A DNA stretch of 64,000 nucleotides from Erinaceus europaeus (Eukaryota; Chordata; Mammalia; Eulipotyphla; Erinaceidae), in contig NC_080162.1 in NCBI RefSeq assembly GCF_950295315.1, positions 69,438,962-69,502,961 of the forward strand, written 5' to 3'. The position numbers and the translations under genes were made by a program. This document shows, in pieces, positions 21,629 through 33,187 of the stretch (its first letter is position 1; each line of letters starts with the position of its first letter). The notes beneath the pieces were generated by a model, which was not told the DNA's origin, made no database searches, and was given only the letters and a program-made list of their open reading frames with translations.

Positions 21629-21895
21629 TAGGGTTAAGTGAGAGGCAGGCTGGCAGTATGGATCGACCAGTCAACATCCATGTTCAGCAGGGAAGAAATT
21701 ACAGAAGCCAGACTTTCACCCTTCTGCATCCCACAATGACCTTGGGTCCATACTCCCAGAGGGTTAAATAATAGGAAAGCTATCAGGGGAGGGGATGGGA
21801 TACAGAGATCAATCAGGTTGTGGGAATTGTGTGAATTTGTACCCCTCTTATCCTATGGTTTTTGTTTATGTCTCCTTTTTTAAAAAATAAATTTA
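21629..21895 (+). mobile_element. L1-long 3' end with TSD
   Basis: From taagtgagaggcaggctgg to the terminal taaaaaataaatttaaa. Flank aaaaattcagggt at 21616-21628 and 21896-21908 is a 13-bp target-site duplication. Confidence 0.85.
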
Positions 21896-21908
21896 AAAAA
21901 TTCAGGGT

Positions 21909-22285
21909 GAATCTGACTTCAAGCATACAGCTATCAAAACTTTCTTTTTTCCTCAGCTCTGTTTTCTTCCGTGTGCACCTCATTCCTAAGTTTCACCTCA
22001 TTATGACACCAGATCTCCTAGAAAACAGTCTTTTGCCCTCCAAGACTCAACCAGAAGTCCTGAGTTTGACTCAGGGGACCCTGCTTGACGTGATTTGAGT
22101 TATACACCCCTCCATCTAGAAAATCATGCCCTGAGTATGGGGGAAGGGAGGCAAACCAGTCAAGGAGGACCGACTGAAGTGGCCTGCTCGTCTAACGTGA
22201 GCATGGAGTAGCTCTAAGTAGCTGGTTCTACTTTGGGCACTTGGAACTCTCATTGATTCTGCTTCCTTGCCACCAGGAGCAGCTT
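21909..22285. other. Unassigned DNA
   Basis: No gene or family recognised. Confidence 0.45.
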
Positions 22286-22600
22286 TTACTTCTTTTTCTT
22301 CTCCATCTTCTTATTCCCATTATCTTTCTCCTCTCCTTCCCCTCCCCCCTCTTCTTCCTCCCCATTCCCCTCCTTCTACTACTAATTGCCTCCAGATTAT
22401 TGCTGGGGCTCAGCACCTACATGATAAAACAGAGAGAAATTGAGAGAAAAGGGGGGATAGAGAGGAGAGAGACACTTGCAGAACTGCTTCACCACTTGTG
22501 AAACTTCCCTCCAGCAGGTGGGGAGGGTTTGAGCCTGGATCCTTACATATGGTAATGAGTACAGTCAACCAGGTGCACTGCCACTCTGCACCTAGGAGCT
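22286..22600 (-). mobile_element. Pyrimidine tract and antisense SINE
   Basis: Positions 22286-22380 are CT-rich. From 22385 an E-module edge (gcctccagattattgctgg), agacacttgcagaactgctt, gggtttgagcctggatcc (antisense B-box) and cagtcaaccaggtgcactgc mark an antisense SINE. Confidence 0.65.
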
Positions 22601-22689
22601 GCTCTTCACTGGACTTTTGGCTTGATCATGGGGAAAGCCCGGAGGAATGAATTCACACATATGGAGTCCAGCCAAGCACTTGTACTAAA

Positions 22690-22800
22690 CAAGTATAAGA
22701 TCTTAGGTCACTCGCCCTCTGTGGGTTTCATTTCACTTACCTATAAAAGACATAGATTACAAAAAGGTGTTTGAGTGTTCCTCCCACCTTGAAACTCCAA
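22690..22800 (+). mobile_element. MIR SINE
   Basis: tcttaggtcactcgccctct, tttcatttcacttacctata and aaaagacatagatta follow the MIR core and tail in order. Confidence 0.6.
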
Positions 22801-23385
22801 GAATCTGATTTTATCAAGTCATAGAAAGATTTTTCATTAAACTTCAACCTGGGTAATGGAAATAAAACTAATTCCTACAGCTCTCAAAAGAGAATATTAT
22901 GCTTTCTTGAAATCCCTTGTAATTTATAATGGCAGAAGGGCTGTACCGTGGCATTTTGGGTTTGAATAAACACTGATTATGTTTGTATGTTCTTCCATTT
23001 CTCCCTCTTTTCTGATTTTTTATCTAAAATGCTGGCTAGGTTGTGCATACGTAATAAGTGTGAGTAGTTTTTTGAAAGAAACTGTAATGATGTGAAAATG
23101 TCTTCATTATGTGATTATAACATCTCCTAGATGCTCATCATACTCAATAAAATTATTCTCTAAGGGCTCTGCACACATGTTTGCAAAGTGAATTGACAGA
23201 GAACAAATAATTACAAAGATATTTTCTCTTCCACCGAACTCCAAAAATGATTTAAGAGAGCTCCTGGGGAAAGGAGGATGGTAAAGCCACTATTTCAGTA
23301 AACACAAAATCTGATGAAATTGCCCACAGATTAGAAAAACAAACAAACAAAAAGTATTATGAGACTTTACTCTGAAACACAGCTC
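22801..23385. other. Unassigned AT-rich DNA
   Basis: No ORF or repeat family with support. Single-copy appearance makes it a candidate for a conservation check. Confidence 0.4.
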
Positions 23386-23389
23386 TTGA

Positions 23390-23650
23390 GGGCTGGGCTG
23401 TGGCACACATATTACCAAGGACCAGGCTGGAACTCCTAACCTCATTTGCAGGAGATTCATTAGCTAGCAATGAAGCAGGCCTGCAGGTGTAAATCTTTCT
23501 CTCCCTCTATCTCCTCATCCTCTCTTTTCTCAATTTCTCTGTCCTAATAAAAGTTAAGGAAAAAAAAAAAAAAGGAAAAAATGGCTGCCAGGACTGGTGG
23601 ATTTATAATGCCATTACCAAGCCCCAGCAACAACACTGGTGCACATTAAA
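23390..23650 (+). mobile_element. SINE-I/II copy with E-module
   Basis: Head gggctgggctgtggcacac, ggctggaactcctaacctc, ctgcaggtgtaaatctttc, an A-run at about 23560, then the E-module in sense (ggctgccaggactggtgg to caacaacactggtg). Confidence 0.7.
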
Positions 23651-23689
23651 AGGAAGAATGAGGAAAAGGAGGAGGAGGAGGAAGGAAGA

Positions 23690-23690
23690 G

Positions 23691-23748
<58 letters not shown>

Positions 23749-23749
23749 G
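23690..23749. repeat. (GAAA)n microsatellite
   Basis: About 14 tandem gaaa units directly behind the E-module of a SINE, in its A-rich tail. Confidence 0.95.
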
Positions 23750-23759
23750 GGGGAAAAAA

Positions 23760-24740
23760 TCACAGCTCTTCAAAATACCAGACAAGGTACATCAAGCCAA
23801 CACAAAATGTTTATGACCAGAAAAATCTGGCAGGTTTGTCAGACTTATCCCATAATAATTGGTTTTTACAAGCTTTTTGGAATCCCCCACCCATATATAA
23901 AGGTAGAAACATGGATTCTTCATATATCACTGGATTTGTTTTTACACATTGACATTTAAGACATTTGTAAATTATTTGGGAAATTTAAGAATGTTCCCAC
24001 ATTCCTCGGTGAATTTTAAATAATACCTCAAATGTAAATACAATTAACACCTCCCACTCTTTGAAGTTTTCAGTTATGTAAGTTGAAGCCCAGAGTGATT
24101 TTGGTTTAAGAGCTGACCAGGCTACAAGATGACCCAGTTGCCACAAACATCATATTTTCGGGACAAAAGCAAATTCTAGTTGTGACACTGGCCAAACAAC
24201 ACAGTCAAAATGTTTAGTGGTCACTAAGCAACTCCTTATGTTGCAGCCTTTGCCTTTTGGAAAAGTTTGGAACACAGTGGTTAGCTGAGGGCACTCTGAA
24301 GTCAGCCAGACCTGGGCTTCTGAAGTCAGCAAGACCTGGGCTCCTGCCCCACTGAGCTGCTCACTGCTTGTATCTACTCTACTGCTCCGAGCACATCACC
24401 CACTGCTCCAAGCCTCAGCACCCTTAACTGGAAAAGGAAACTCACGTTGCTTCCCTCATGCTGCTGTCTTGAGAAAAAGCTCAAACAACAAATTCAAGAG
24501 CATGACACACTAAAAACTTAATTAATACTAGCTGCTGATGGTTATCATTATTTATGAGCTAGCACTCCCTGTTTGCTTACAGCATTTCTATCTTCATCTG
24601 TCCTGTCGCAATGTGTTATCCAAGGCCAGTGTTTCCTGCTGTTCCTCTTCACTTCTCTGGACTGAACCAAAGTTCTATTTTCCTTCTCTCTGGTGATCTT
24701 CCAACACCCCAACTGATGGTATGAGTTACCTGTGCTCTGC
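23760..24740. other. Unassigned DNA, possible MIR-like patch
   Basis: No gene recognised. A direct repeat of gaagtcag(c)(c/a)agacctgggct occurs at 24298-24317 and 24321-24341. Around 24400-24470 sequence is weakly MIR-like. Confidence 0.4.
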
Positions 24741-24750
24741 ACTGTGCCTG

Positions 24751-25083
24751 GGATGGGATGATCTCACTCATAGACAAAAGTTGAAAAACAAGATCAGAAG
24801 GGAAAACACAAAGCAGAATTTGGACTGGAGTTGGTGTATTGCACCAAAGGAAAAGACACTGAGGTGGGACATGGTGGCAGAGGAGGACCTAGTGGGGGTT
24901 GTATTGTTATTCGGAAAACCCGGAAATGTTATGCATGTACAAACTATTATAATAGTTTTGCTGTCGACTTTAAACCATTAACCCCCAATAAAGAAAATTT
25001 TAAAATAATAATCAAATAAAGGGTAGAGAGTAAATTAGTTATGAGAACTAATGTAAATTGCAATTGATTGTCAACACTTTGAA
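24751..25083 (+). mobile_element. L1-short 3' end plus duplicated flank
   Basis: gatgatctcactcatagac to cccccaataaagaaaatttt is an L1-short 3' UTR. It is followed by aataaagggtagagag and about 65 bp that also occur next to the L1 at 26172-26782. Only that second L1 has the matching sequence on both sides, so this copy looks like a local duplicate of 26512-26849. Confidence 0.8.
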
Positions 25084-25724
25084 GAAACACAAAGGAACAG
25101 AAGATACCAGCCTGGACTCAGGGCATTTTTCCCCTGAGAGCCTGATATACCCACTTACGAACCAAAAGAAAGTTTCACAGAAGAGGAGCTATTCATGTTG
25201 AATCTTGCAGGAAAGGGGCAGCGTGTTTGGTGAGAAGGACATTCTAGAAAGAAAGAACAGCATAAGAAAGTGTTTGGGTTGGATATGAGGGTGATCTGGC
25301 TGTCAACCCATGATCGCCAGGGTTGATTCAGGTGATCAGGCTAGCTAGGCGGGCGTCGCCTTCCTCTCTCACCACTCCACGTGTGTCCCTCCAGAAGCTG
25401 AGCGCTAGAGGATAACCTTCCCCAGAGAATAGAGACAGACTGGTCTTCAGTCAATGGTATATGAGTAGCTGTGCTCCCCTGCTAGAACCTCCAAACAAGC
25501 TCTCAAGAGAAGGTGTGGGTGAGGAAAAATAGACACAACAACATAAACTCAAAGTAGAAAGAAGACAACAAAAAAAGAAAAATAGTGCCAAAGCACTGTT
25601 GAAGAGAGAACAGCTGAGAACTTCTCAGCATTGAATAAAGACAGAGATGCACAAGTTAAAATATTCTGACAAGTGCTCAGTAAAATAAATCTAGTTTTGT
25701 TTGTTTTTGGTGTTCAAAAATTCA
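25084..25724. other. Unassigned DNA
   Basis: No gene or repeat family recognised. Confidence 0.4.
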
Positions 25725-25841
25725 TGGGCTGGGTAGATAGCACAATCATTCTGCGAGCTAAAAAAAAAAAAAGAAAAGAAAAGAAGAGGAGAGGAGCAAG
25801 AAAGAAAGAAAGGAAGGAAGGAAGGAAGGAAGGAAGGATGA

Positions 25842-25885
<44 letters not shown>

Positions 25886-26045
25886 GATGAAGGAAGGAAG
25901 AAAGGAAGAAAGGAAGGAAGGAAGCAAGCAAGCCCATAGGCTGGGCTTGAACCTGGTGCATAGCCTGTGCCAGGTTCAAGCCCAGCCCCCCACTACATTG
26001 TAGGAAGTTTCAGTGCTATGGTCTTTTTTTTTCCTCTGTACCTCT
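25725..26045 (+). mobile_element. SINE split by GAAA/GGAA expansion and hairpin
   Basis: The head gggctgggtagatagcac lies at 25727, then a GAAA/GGAA tract fills 25759-25932, then a perfect 18-bp inverted repeat (25939-25956 and 25970-25987), then the usual SINE 3' part (gtttcagtgctatggtc, ctctgtacctctacatct). Confidence 0.65.
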
Positions 26046-26171
26046 ACATCTTTGACTCTATCTTAAAAAAATAATAATAAAAAATTCACCTATCATCTAT
26101 CACAATGTAACTTCAAAACAGAAGAATATTTTATAGTGACTTAACTATCTTGTGTTAATAAAGGGTAGAGA

Positions 26172-26782
26172 TCCCCTGTAGAGAGCAGTCTGGAGAAACC
26201 TCAGAAGGCTAGAAGTGGACCTACCCTATGACCCTGCAATTCCTCTTCTGGGAATATACCCTAAGGAACCAAACTTATCCGTCCAACAGGATTTGTGTAT
26301 ACCTATGTTTATAGCAGCACAATTTGTAATAGCCAAAACCTGGAAGCAACCCAGGTGTCCAAAATAGACAAGTGTCTGAGTAAGTAGTGGTCTATATAGA
26401 CAATAGAATACTACACAGCTATTAAAAATGGTGATTTCACCTTCTTAACGCCGTCTTGGATGGGGCTTGAAGAAATGCTAAGTGAGAAAAGTCAGAAACA
26501 AAAGGATGAATATGGGATGATCTTACTCATAGGCAGAAGTTGAAAAACAAGATCAAAAGGGAAAACAGTAAGCAAAACTTGGACTGGAGTTGGTATATTG
26601 CACACCAAACGGCGTATGGGAGAGAGTTCAGGTCCTGGAGCATAGTGGCAGAAGAGGACCTAGTGGGGGGTGTATTATTATGTGGAAATCTGGGAAATGT
26701 TATGCATGTATAAACTATTGTATTTTGTTATCAACTGTAAGCCATTAATCCCCCAATAAAGAAACTGAAAAAATAATAATAA
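26172..26782 (+). mobile_element. L1-short 3' end with 15-bp TSD
   Basis: Covers the ORF2 C-terminus (LPYDPAIPLLGIYPKE-type, then IAKTWKQPRCP) and the short 3' UTR. Flank aataaagggtagaga is identical at 26157-26171 and 26783-26797. This fixes both ends of a 611-bp 5'-truncated insertion. Confidence 0.95.
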
Positions 26783-26849
26783 AATAAAGGGTAGAGAGCA
26801 CATTAGTTGAGAACTAATGAAATCACAATTGACTGTCAACACTTTGAAA

Positions 26850-27445
26850 GCACTTGCAGCCCCTAGGTTTTATAAAAATATTTTCTAAGCTGAAGCCAAA
26901 ATCCAAAAATGAATGATCAGAAAACAAATTAAGTTACACTGAACCAAGAGTCACACTGACTCAGGTTTGTCTTCAGCAATCTGACTGTAAAACTCACATG
27001 AGCAATAAATGTCTTTGATGAGCTGAAAAAAAATAAGTGCTGTAAATTGACAGGTACAAATGGCTCAGTCCTTCAGCTTTTGATTCTTTGTCAATTCGTG
27101 ATGATTTTCTTTCCTTGTCAGAGAAGCAAAGCATCAGCATACTATTATTTGTATTTTAGAACCACATCCCAATGCTGTGAGAGAATGTGAAGAATAATCT
27201 GGAACTGGATTCAAATAGAATGGTTAATAATCTATTTATAGCTCCCTCCAGGTTGAAGCATTTCGCTTTCCAATTTTCAAGTCTGATGTTCTAGTTGACT
27301 TCAAGTCCAACTAATTGCTGAATTTGGTCTTCTGGGAGAATCCTTCATAATGTCTGCTTTTGTTCAGCTCAAATAAGTTGGGCTGAAACATCTCAAACAT
27401 CATTCAAGAACTGGCTGCCATTCCTAGTACACATTGTGATTTAGA
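26850..27445. other. Unassigned DNA
   Basis: No gene, ORF or known repeat recognised; single-copy appearance. Confidence 0.4.
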
Positions 27446-27459
27446 AATTTCTAATTTTA

Positions 27460-27516
27460 TGTCTATGGCCATACTACCCTGAACACACCCAATCTTGTCT
27501 GACCTTAGAAGCCAGG
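27460..27516 (+). pseudogene. 5S rRNA tailless retropseudogene
   Basis: Matches about the first 50 nt of 5S rRNA: gtctatggccatactaccct, gaacacacccaatcttgtct, gaccttagaagcc. Every difference in the first part falls at a former CpG (C to T or G to A), as expected for an old methylated copy. It stops in mid-gene without a poly-A tail and is flanked by aatttctaatttta at 27446-27459 and 27517-27530, a 14-bp target-site duplication. It cannot be a working 5S gene because box C and the terminator are missing or incomplete. Confidence 0.85.
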
Positions 27517-27589
27517 AATTTCTAATTTTAGAAAGATTAAGAAAAGACATTAACAGACATTATAACACACACTATATATACGTATGTAT

Positions 27590-28550
27590 ATGAAACACTG
27601 ACAAAACCATAAGATAAAAGAGGTACAATTCCACACAATTCCCACCACCAAAACTTCGCATCCCATCCCCTCCCTTAATAGCTTTTCTATTCTTTAACCC
27701 TCTGGGAGTATGGACCCAAGGTCATTGTGGGATGCAGAAGGTGGGAAAGTCTGGCTTCTGTAATTTCTTCCTTATTGAACACGGGCATTGACAGGTTGAT
27801 CCAGACTCCCAGCCTGCCTCTCTCTTTCCCTAATGGGGTGGGGTTCTGGGGAACTGGAGTTCCAGGACATATTGGTGGGGTTGTCTGTCCAGGGAAGTTT
27901 GGTTGGCATCATGCTAGCATCTTGAACCTGGTAGCTGAAAAGAGAGTTAACATATAAAGCCAAACAAAGTGTTGATTAATCACGAACCTGAAGGCTGGAA
28001 TAGTACAGATGAAGAGTTGGGAGGGTCTCCATTTTGTAGATAGCTAGTAAGCCTATTTTAGTTCTATTCCAAAGGTCCTGAGGCTATACTAGTTCTTTCT
28101 TTCTTTCTTTCCTTCTTTCTATCTTTCTTTCTTTCTTTCTCTCTTTCTTTCTTTCTTTCCCTGAGCCTGACATATGATATGCAGGTGGATTCAAGTTATT
28201 GTCTGGGGAAATGATGTTATGGCCTGAAAAAGGACCAGAAAGCTGGATCAGGGAAGCAAGTAGCTCCCAAATATGGAAAAGGTGTATAAATTTAGTTGAC
28301 TGTAAACCCTGTTGATTTGATGTGATCTGGGGCCCATATTCAGCCTAGAAGCCTATGTGACCTCTACATCCCTGTAGATCTGAGCTCACATTCTGTGGTC
28401 ATGAGTAGGAACGTTCCAAGCTTCCCCAATTTCAGGACCTATCTTCCTTAGGTGGAACATAAAGTATGTTGTCTATCCTCCCTTCGGAGGACGGAACATT
28501 CTCTACCATTGTTGATCCAAGTTGAGGGCAAGGTCCTATAGGGGCCAGCA
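27590..28550 (-). mobile_element. L1-long 3' UTR, antisense
   Basis: Antisense of the whole distal UTR: acaaaaccataagataaaag end, ctctgggagtatggacccaa, tccagggaagtttggttggc, tagctgaaaagagagttaac, then up to gttgagggcaaggtcctata. A (CTTT)n tract at 28096-28160 replaces the short A-rich part of the consensus. Confidence 0.85.
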
Positions 28551-28589
28551 CACATGTTCTATCCTTAAACTTTGATCAGAACACAGAAA

Positions 28590-28890
28590 ATATTATGTCC
28601 CTGATAATGAAGCGATCATTTTTACTTTTAAAACTTGCGCTTCATAAGTAAGGATGTAAAAAACAACTGCTAGATGCTTTTTGTCATGTGTGGAATATAG
28701 GAATCTGAAATACCTGAACTTGAAGAATAAAAAAAAGTGACCAAACTGTCTCTAAGACGTTGTCAGAACTGTGGTAGTTGTCGTGTAGCGGTGGGGTAGG
28801 GGTATTCATGGTGGTGGGCGTAGTGTGGAACTTTAACTCTATAATCATAATCTTATAAATCATTAAATCACCAGCAAAAAATAGAAAAAC
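28590..28890 (+). mobile_element. L1-old 3' end
   Basis: gtcatgtgtggaatatagga, accaaactgtctctaagacg and gtggtgggcgtagtgtggaa match 21180-21400. Confidence 0.65.
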
Positions 28891-29009
28891 TATGCTTTAG
28901 TGTATTATTTTAAGATTGTGTTGGATTGTTTCTTCTTAATCTGCCTATAATCAGTGATCCTTCAGATTAATGTCATCCAATAAATGATTCACAAACAACA
29001 GAACTGGAA

Positions 29010-29200
29010 AGCTACTATCCTAAAGAATAAAGTCCAAACTCCTTAATTTGCCAGGTAACATTGTATTCTCTCTGTTAAACACCTCTTCAGAGCTATCTTT
29101 CTATAAGATCCTCTGCCTCCCAGCCTACTCTCCGACTTCCAGAACACACCAAACTGTCTTACACCTCCACATTAGTCAGAAGTGTCCTCCTGTCCACTAT
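29010..29200 (+). mobile_element. Possible L2 fragment
   Basis: taaagaataaagtccaaact followed by a C-rich coding-like stretch resembles the L2 ORF2 end, and a similar word occurs at 63245-63270. Confidence 0.4.
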
Positions 29201-29204
29201 ACTT

Positions 29205-29345
29205 TTTGTTTTTTCTTACCATTTTTCATTAGTAATTTAATAGTGATTAGAACGGGGGCATCGTTCCACACCACACCTGTCACCAGATTTCCATACCCTT
29301 ACCCACCCCCCCAAAATCATCATAGTTCACTCAAAGTCTTAAAGA
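29205..29345 (-). mobile_element. L1-old 3' end, antisense
   Basis: ttagtaatttaatagtgatt, ccacaccacacctgtcacca and catacccttacccacccc are the antisense of an L1 3' terminus. Confidence 0.6.
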
Positions 29346-29359
29346 CAGGATGGCTAAGT

Positions 29360-30065
29360 TTTTTTTTATCTTTTATTAGTGATTTAACATGATTTACAAA
29401 AATATAAGATAATAGGGGTATGATTCCACATCATTCCCACCATCATAGTTCTCCACCTTCAGCAGAAACTGCAATATAGATATAGGGTGATTTCATATAT
29501 ATACATATTTCCCCCCCCTTTTTTTCTATAGTTCTGCCTTTACTTCCTTTCTAAGTCACACCTACACCTATTACTACTTCCTGGCTATTATTTTTCTTTG
29601 CAGGTTCATGTGTTTCAATCTTCTACATTTCACAGATGAGGAAAACCATCTGGTCATTGAATTTCACCTCCTTGCTTACTTCACTAAGCATAATTACATC
29701 CAGTTCCATCCATTTTGTCCCAAAGGACACAATATTGTATGCTAACTGCAGAGTAGTAGTACCCCATGTGGTAGATACCCCCATCACTTCTTTATCCAGT
29801 CATTTGCCATTGTTATTTAGATTGTTTTCTTATATTATCTGTTAGAATAATGCAGTTATGAACATAGAGGTATATGTGTCCCTTTGAACTAGTGCTTTCA
29901 TGTCTTTTGGATAAATGCATAAGAGTGGTAATGCTGGATCATAAGGTATTTTCATTTGTATTTTCTGAAGTATTCACATTACTATTTTCCATAGCGACTG
30001 CACTAGTTTGCATTGCCATCAACAGCCCTCTCCTACACATTTCTTTCCCTCCATAAGACTATCAA
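29360..30065 (-). mobile_element. L1-old 3' UTR and ORF2 end, antisense
   Basis: Antisense terminus (ttttattagtgatttaacat), then ccatccattttgtcccaaag, then antisense ORF2 codons down to ggcctgcactagtttgcat-type sequence. Coding is broken. Confidence 0.75.
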
Positions 30066-31312
30066 TGTGTGTCTAAAAACCAGTTCAGAGGTGTCCCCTC
30101 TACCTCATTTTGTTAGCATACAAAGCCTGATAGTTTTCCTGTCAGAGAGGAAAATCTATAGCATACTACTATTCCTACTTTAAGACAACAACTAAATATT
30201 ACCATAAATAAGATAACTATGCTGGAATTGAATTCAGAACTATCATCTCAGAACCATTTCCTCCTGGGGAGAGCACAGAAACATGACCCCCAAACATTCC
30301 CAGCAAGGGCAGTAGCGGGAAGAGTCAGGGTCCTGTGGTGGCAAAATTGATTTCAAAGGCCAAATGAGTTCTTAAACCTGGTGGTTTGTTCATGATAAGA
30401 AGTCCTGACTTTAAGCAGAAAAGTATTCCTGGGAGTGACAGGGTGAGATTCGTGGGTTCTTGTTTGTTTATTTGTCTCCTACCCCAGCCTCTTGAGGGCC
30501 AATTGGTACCCGAAGACTGAGTGATACATAGTCTGAGAAAATCTCAGGGATTTTCTCTTGTTCTAGTTTTTTTTTTTTTTCGCTTGAAAATCAAACTCAG
30601 AAAATTCAGACCATGGTATATTGAATAGAATAAAAGTGTTTCCATTTTAGTGTAAATATCCAAAAGATTTTCTACAACTTTTTAGCTTATTAGAATTTGA
30701 AATAGAACAAAAATACCCATAGACTAATAGCCTAGAGTCAACAACTGTTAGCATTTCCCTACATTTGCTTGTTGTTTGTTTTACTGTAACTAATTAAATG
30801 TAAGTCACAGATACCATGAGTTAATCCTTAAATATTTAAGTATGCAGTCTTAAAAGTAAGAATATTCTACGTACCACCAAATGTACACTGCATTCAGCAC
30901 ACCTTTGGAGGCCAATGTCAATTTTAAAACTTCAGCTATGTAGTTTATATTCAAATTTTCCCAGATCTCCCCAACAATATACTTTCAGCTTTTTCAAACC
31001 AAGGATGGCAAGAGATTTACTTTTCATGACTATCCAATCTCTTTTCATCTGGGGCAGTTCTCCTATCATTTTTTAAAGTGCTACATGATATTAGCAATTT
31101 AAAGTGCTTAATTCAGTTATTTTGCACAATGCACCTCAACTGTGTTTTGTGTAGTTTTTATCTTCTTAACAAGATTTAGCAGGTGCATGTTTTTGCACAA
31201 GCACCATAAACAGGAGAGTATTTCCTTTTTTTTCCCTTTCTTTCTTTTTTGCAACTTAGTTTGTGTTTTTATTATGTCATTTATCTTTTTTATAATTTCT
31301 TTATTGGAGGTG
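30066..31312. other. Unassigned DNA
   Basis: About 1.2 kb without recognised repeat or ORF apart from a T-run at about 30568-30580 and a CTTT-like patch near 31225. One of the longer repeat-poor stretches. Confidence 0.4.
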
Positions 31313-31453
31313 GTCTGGGAGGTGGTGCAGTAGATGAAGCATTGGACTGTCAAGTATGAAGACCTGAGTTCAATCCCTGGGAGCACATGTACCAGAGTGA
31401 TGTCTGGTTCTCTCTCTTTCCTCCTATCTTTTTCCTTAATTAATAAATAAAAT
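31313..31453 (+). mobile_element. SINE-III copy
   Basis: ggtctgggaggtggtgcagt head, gagttcaatccctgg B-box, accagagtgatgtctggttc body and aataaataaaat tail. Confidence 0.8.
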
Positions 31454-31463
31454 ATTTTTAAAT

Positions 31464-31700
31464 TTTTTCTTTATTGGAGGATTAATGGTTTACAGTTGAC
31501 AGTAAAATACAGTAGTTACTACTTGTGTAACATCTCCCAGTTTTCTGCGTAACAAGTCAACCCTCACTAGATCCTCTGCCATCATGTTCCAGGACCTGAA
31601 CACCCCCCCACACCCAATACACCAGCTTCAGTTCAAATTCTGCTTAATGTTTTCCCTTCTGTTCTTGTCTTTCAACTTCTATGAGAGACATCAGTTATCA
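31464..31700 (-). mobile_element. L1-short 3' UTR, antisense
   Basis: tctttattggaggattaatg, cctctgccatcatgttccag and tctttcaacttctatgagag are the antisense L1-short terminus. Its poly-T abuts the SINE tail on the left. Confidence 0.8.
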
Positions 31701-31831
31701 ACATTCTATTTTTGAGAAGATACCACCACTGTATCTAGACACAAACACATACACACACTCACCTGTGTGTAAGTGTGTGCGCTTGGGTATATGTATGCAT
31801 ACATATATGTAAATATGTATTGCTTCCTTGA

Positions 31832-32003
31832 TTGGGACCATGGCACACCTGGTAGAGCACATGCCACCATGCACAAGGACTCAGGTTCAAGCCCTCCCCC
31901 AACCCCCACCTACAGGGGGAAATTTCACAGGTGGTGGAGCAATGATGCAGGTGCCTCTCTCTTTCTCATATAATAAAAAATAAATAAATCATTTTTTAAA
32001 AAG
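31832..32003 (+). mobile_element. SINE-I copy, shortened
   Basis: gggaccatggcacacctgg head, caggttcaagccctcc B-box, acaggtggtggagcaatgat body and an A/T tail. Confidence 0.75.
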
Positions 32004-32412
32004 TCATAAGAGTTTGAATCTGGATTTCACAGGTGCCTTTTAATGTTAGTTTTATTTGTTCAGGTACCCTGGAGCTAATGCAGCCTTCTAAGAAGCCAAA
32101 GCCAACCAACAAGGCACTTGACTGTTGAAGGGTGACCACCTCTGGGACTGAGGTCCCCACTTAGTAATTTTCTCCTTGCCTCTGGGCTGCAGGGGCCAGC
32201 TGATCTTTAGCAGTCATGTGGCCAAGGGTGAATGAAGCTGTCACTAAGCTTTGTCTAGAAAGTATTCATCAGCCCATTTTTTGAAAATAGGTTTGAAGGA
32301 GAGCAGGCACTCTGAAATAGACCTGAAACCACTGGGGACAACTTCCCTCGGAGGCTCAGTACTTCTAAGTGCATAATATCAGAGGTCACATCATTTAACC
32401 TTGTCCTGTGTT
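32004..32412. other. Unassigned DNA
   Basis: No gene or family recognised. Confidence 0.4.
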
Positions 32413-32428
32413 TAGAAAGGTTAAAATT

Positions 32429-32577
32429 GGTGGTCTGGGAGGTGGCACAGTGGTAAAGCTTTGGACTCGCAAGCATGAGGTCCTGAGTTTGATCCCCAGC
32501 AGCACATGTGCCAGAGTGATATCTGGTTCTTTCTCCCTCCTCCTTTCTCATAAATAAATAAAATTATTTTTAAAAAA
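32429..32577 (+). mobile_element. SINE-III copy with TSD
   Basis: ggtggtctgggaggtggcac, gagtttgatccccagc, gccagagtgatatctggttc and a tail. Flanks agaaaggttaaaatt (32413) and agaaagattaaattt (32577) are a diverged target-site duplication. Confidence 0.8.
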
Positions 32578-32820
32578 GAAAGATTAAATTTGACCCTTTG
32601 GCTGTAGTGATCTCCTTCAGATAATTCTGTTGTAAAGTCAGATGATGCCCTAGTAAAGTTACCTTTCCTTCTTTGTAGCAAACATGTGATCTGAGGCCAG
32701 AAGCTTTATGACTGAAGAAAGAGAAGAGCAACTAGTGGAGGTGATGTGAAAAACACCATCCATCACATTTCTAAGAAAGAAGATAATGCATGAAGAAATG
32801 TTGGAGAGGATAATAAGTGG

Positions 32821-32969
32821 CCCCTGGGCTAGTAAAATAGCTCACTTGGATAGTGTGCTGTTTTGCCATGTGTGCCACTCAGATCTGAGCCCAGGTGCCT
32901 GGGATTTGAAGGAAGTTTCCGTACTGTGGTCTCTCTGCCTCTATATCTCTATATAGAAAAAAGTGCCTC
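32821..32969 (+). mobile_element. Decayed tRNA-like SINE, host of a nested SINE
   Basis: cccctgggctagtaaaatag head, gatctgagcccaggtgcctg, tactgtggtctctctgcctc. It resembles the element at 48148-48275. A SINE-I sits in its tail. Confidence 0.55.
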
Positions 32970-33187
32970 TTGGGGCCAGGTGGTGGTGCACCTGGTTGAG
33001 CGCATGTATTACAATGCGCAAGGACCCGGGTTCGAGCCCCCGGTCCCCACCTGCAGAGGGAAAGCTTCATGAGGGGTGAAGCAGGGCTGCAGGTGTCTCT
33101 CTGTCTCTCTCCCTATCAACCCCTTTCCTCTTGATTTCTGGCTGTCTCTATCCAATAAATAAAGATAATTAAAAAAAAATTTTTTTT
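32970..33187 (+). mobile_element. SINE-I copy with TSD
   Basis: Best preserved SINE-I here: gggccaggtggtggtgcacc, intact B-box gggttcgagccc, ggtccccacctgcagaggg and ctatccaataaataaagat. Flank aagtgcctctt lies at 32959-32969 and 33189-33199. Confidence 0.95.

Noticed and set aside
21616..21640. Telomere-like ttagggttaag motif
   Set aside because: Only about two units, created at the junction of a TSD and an L1 3' end.
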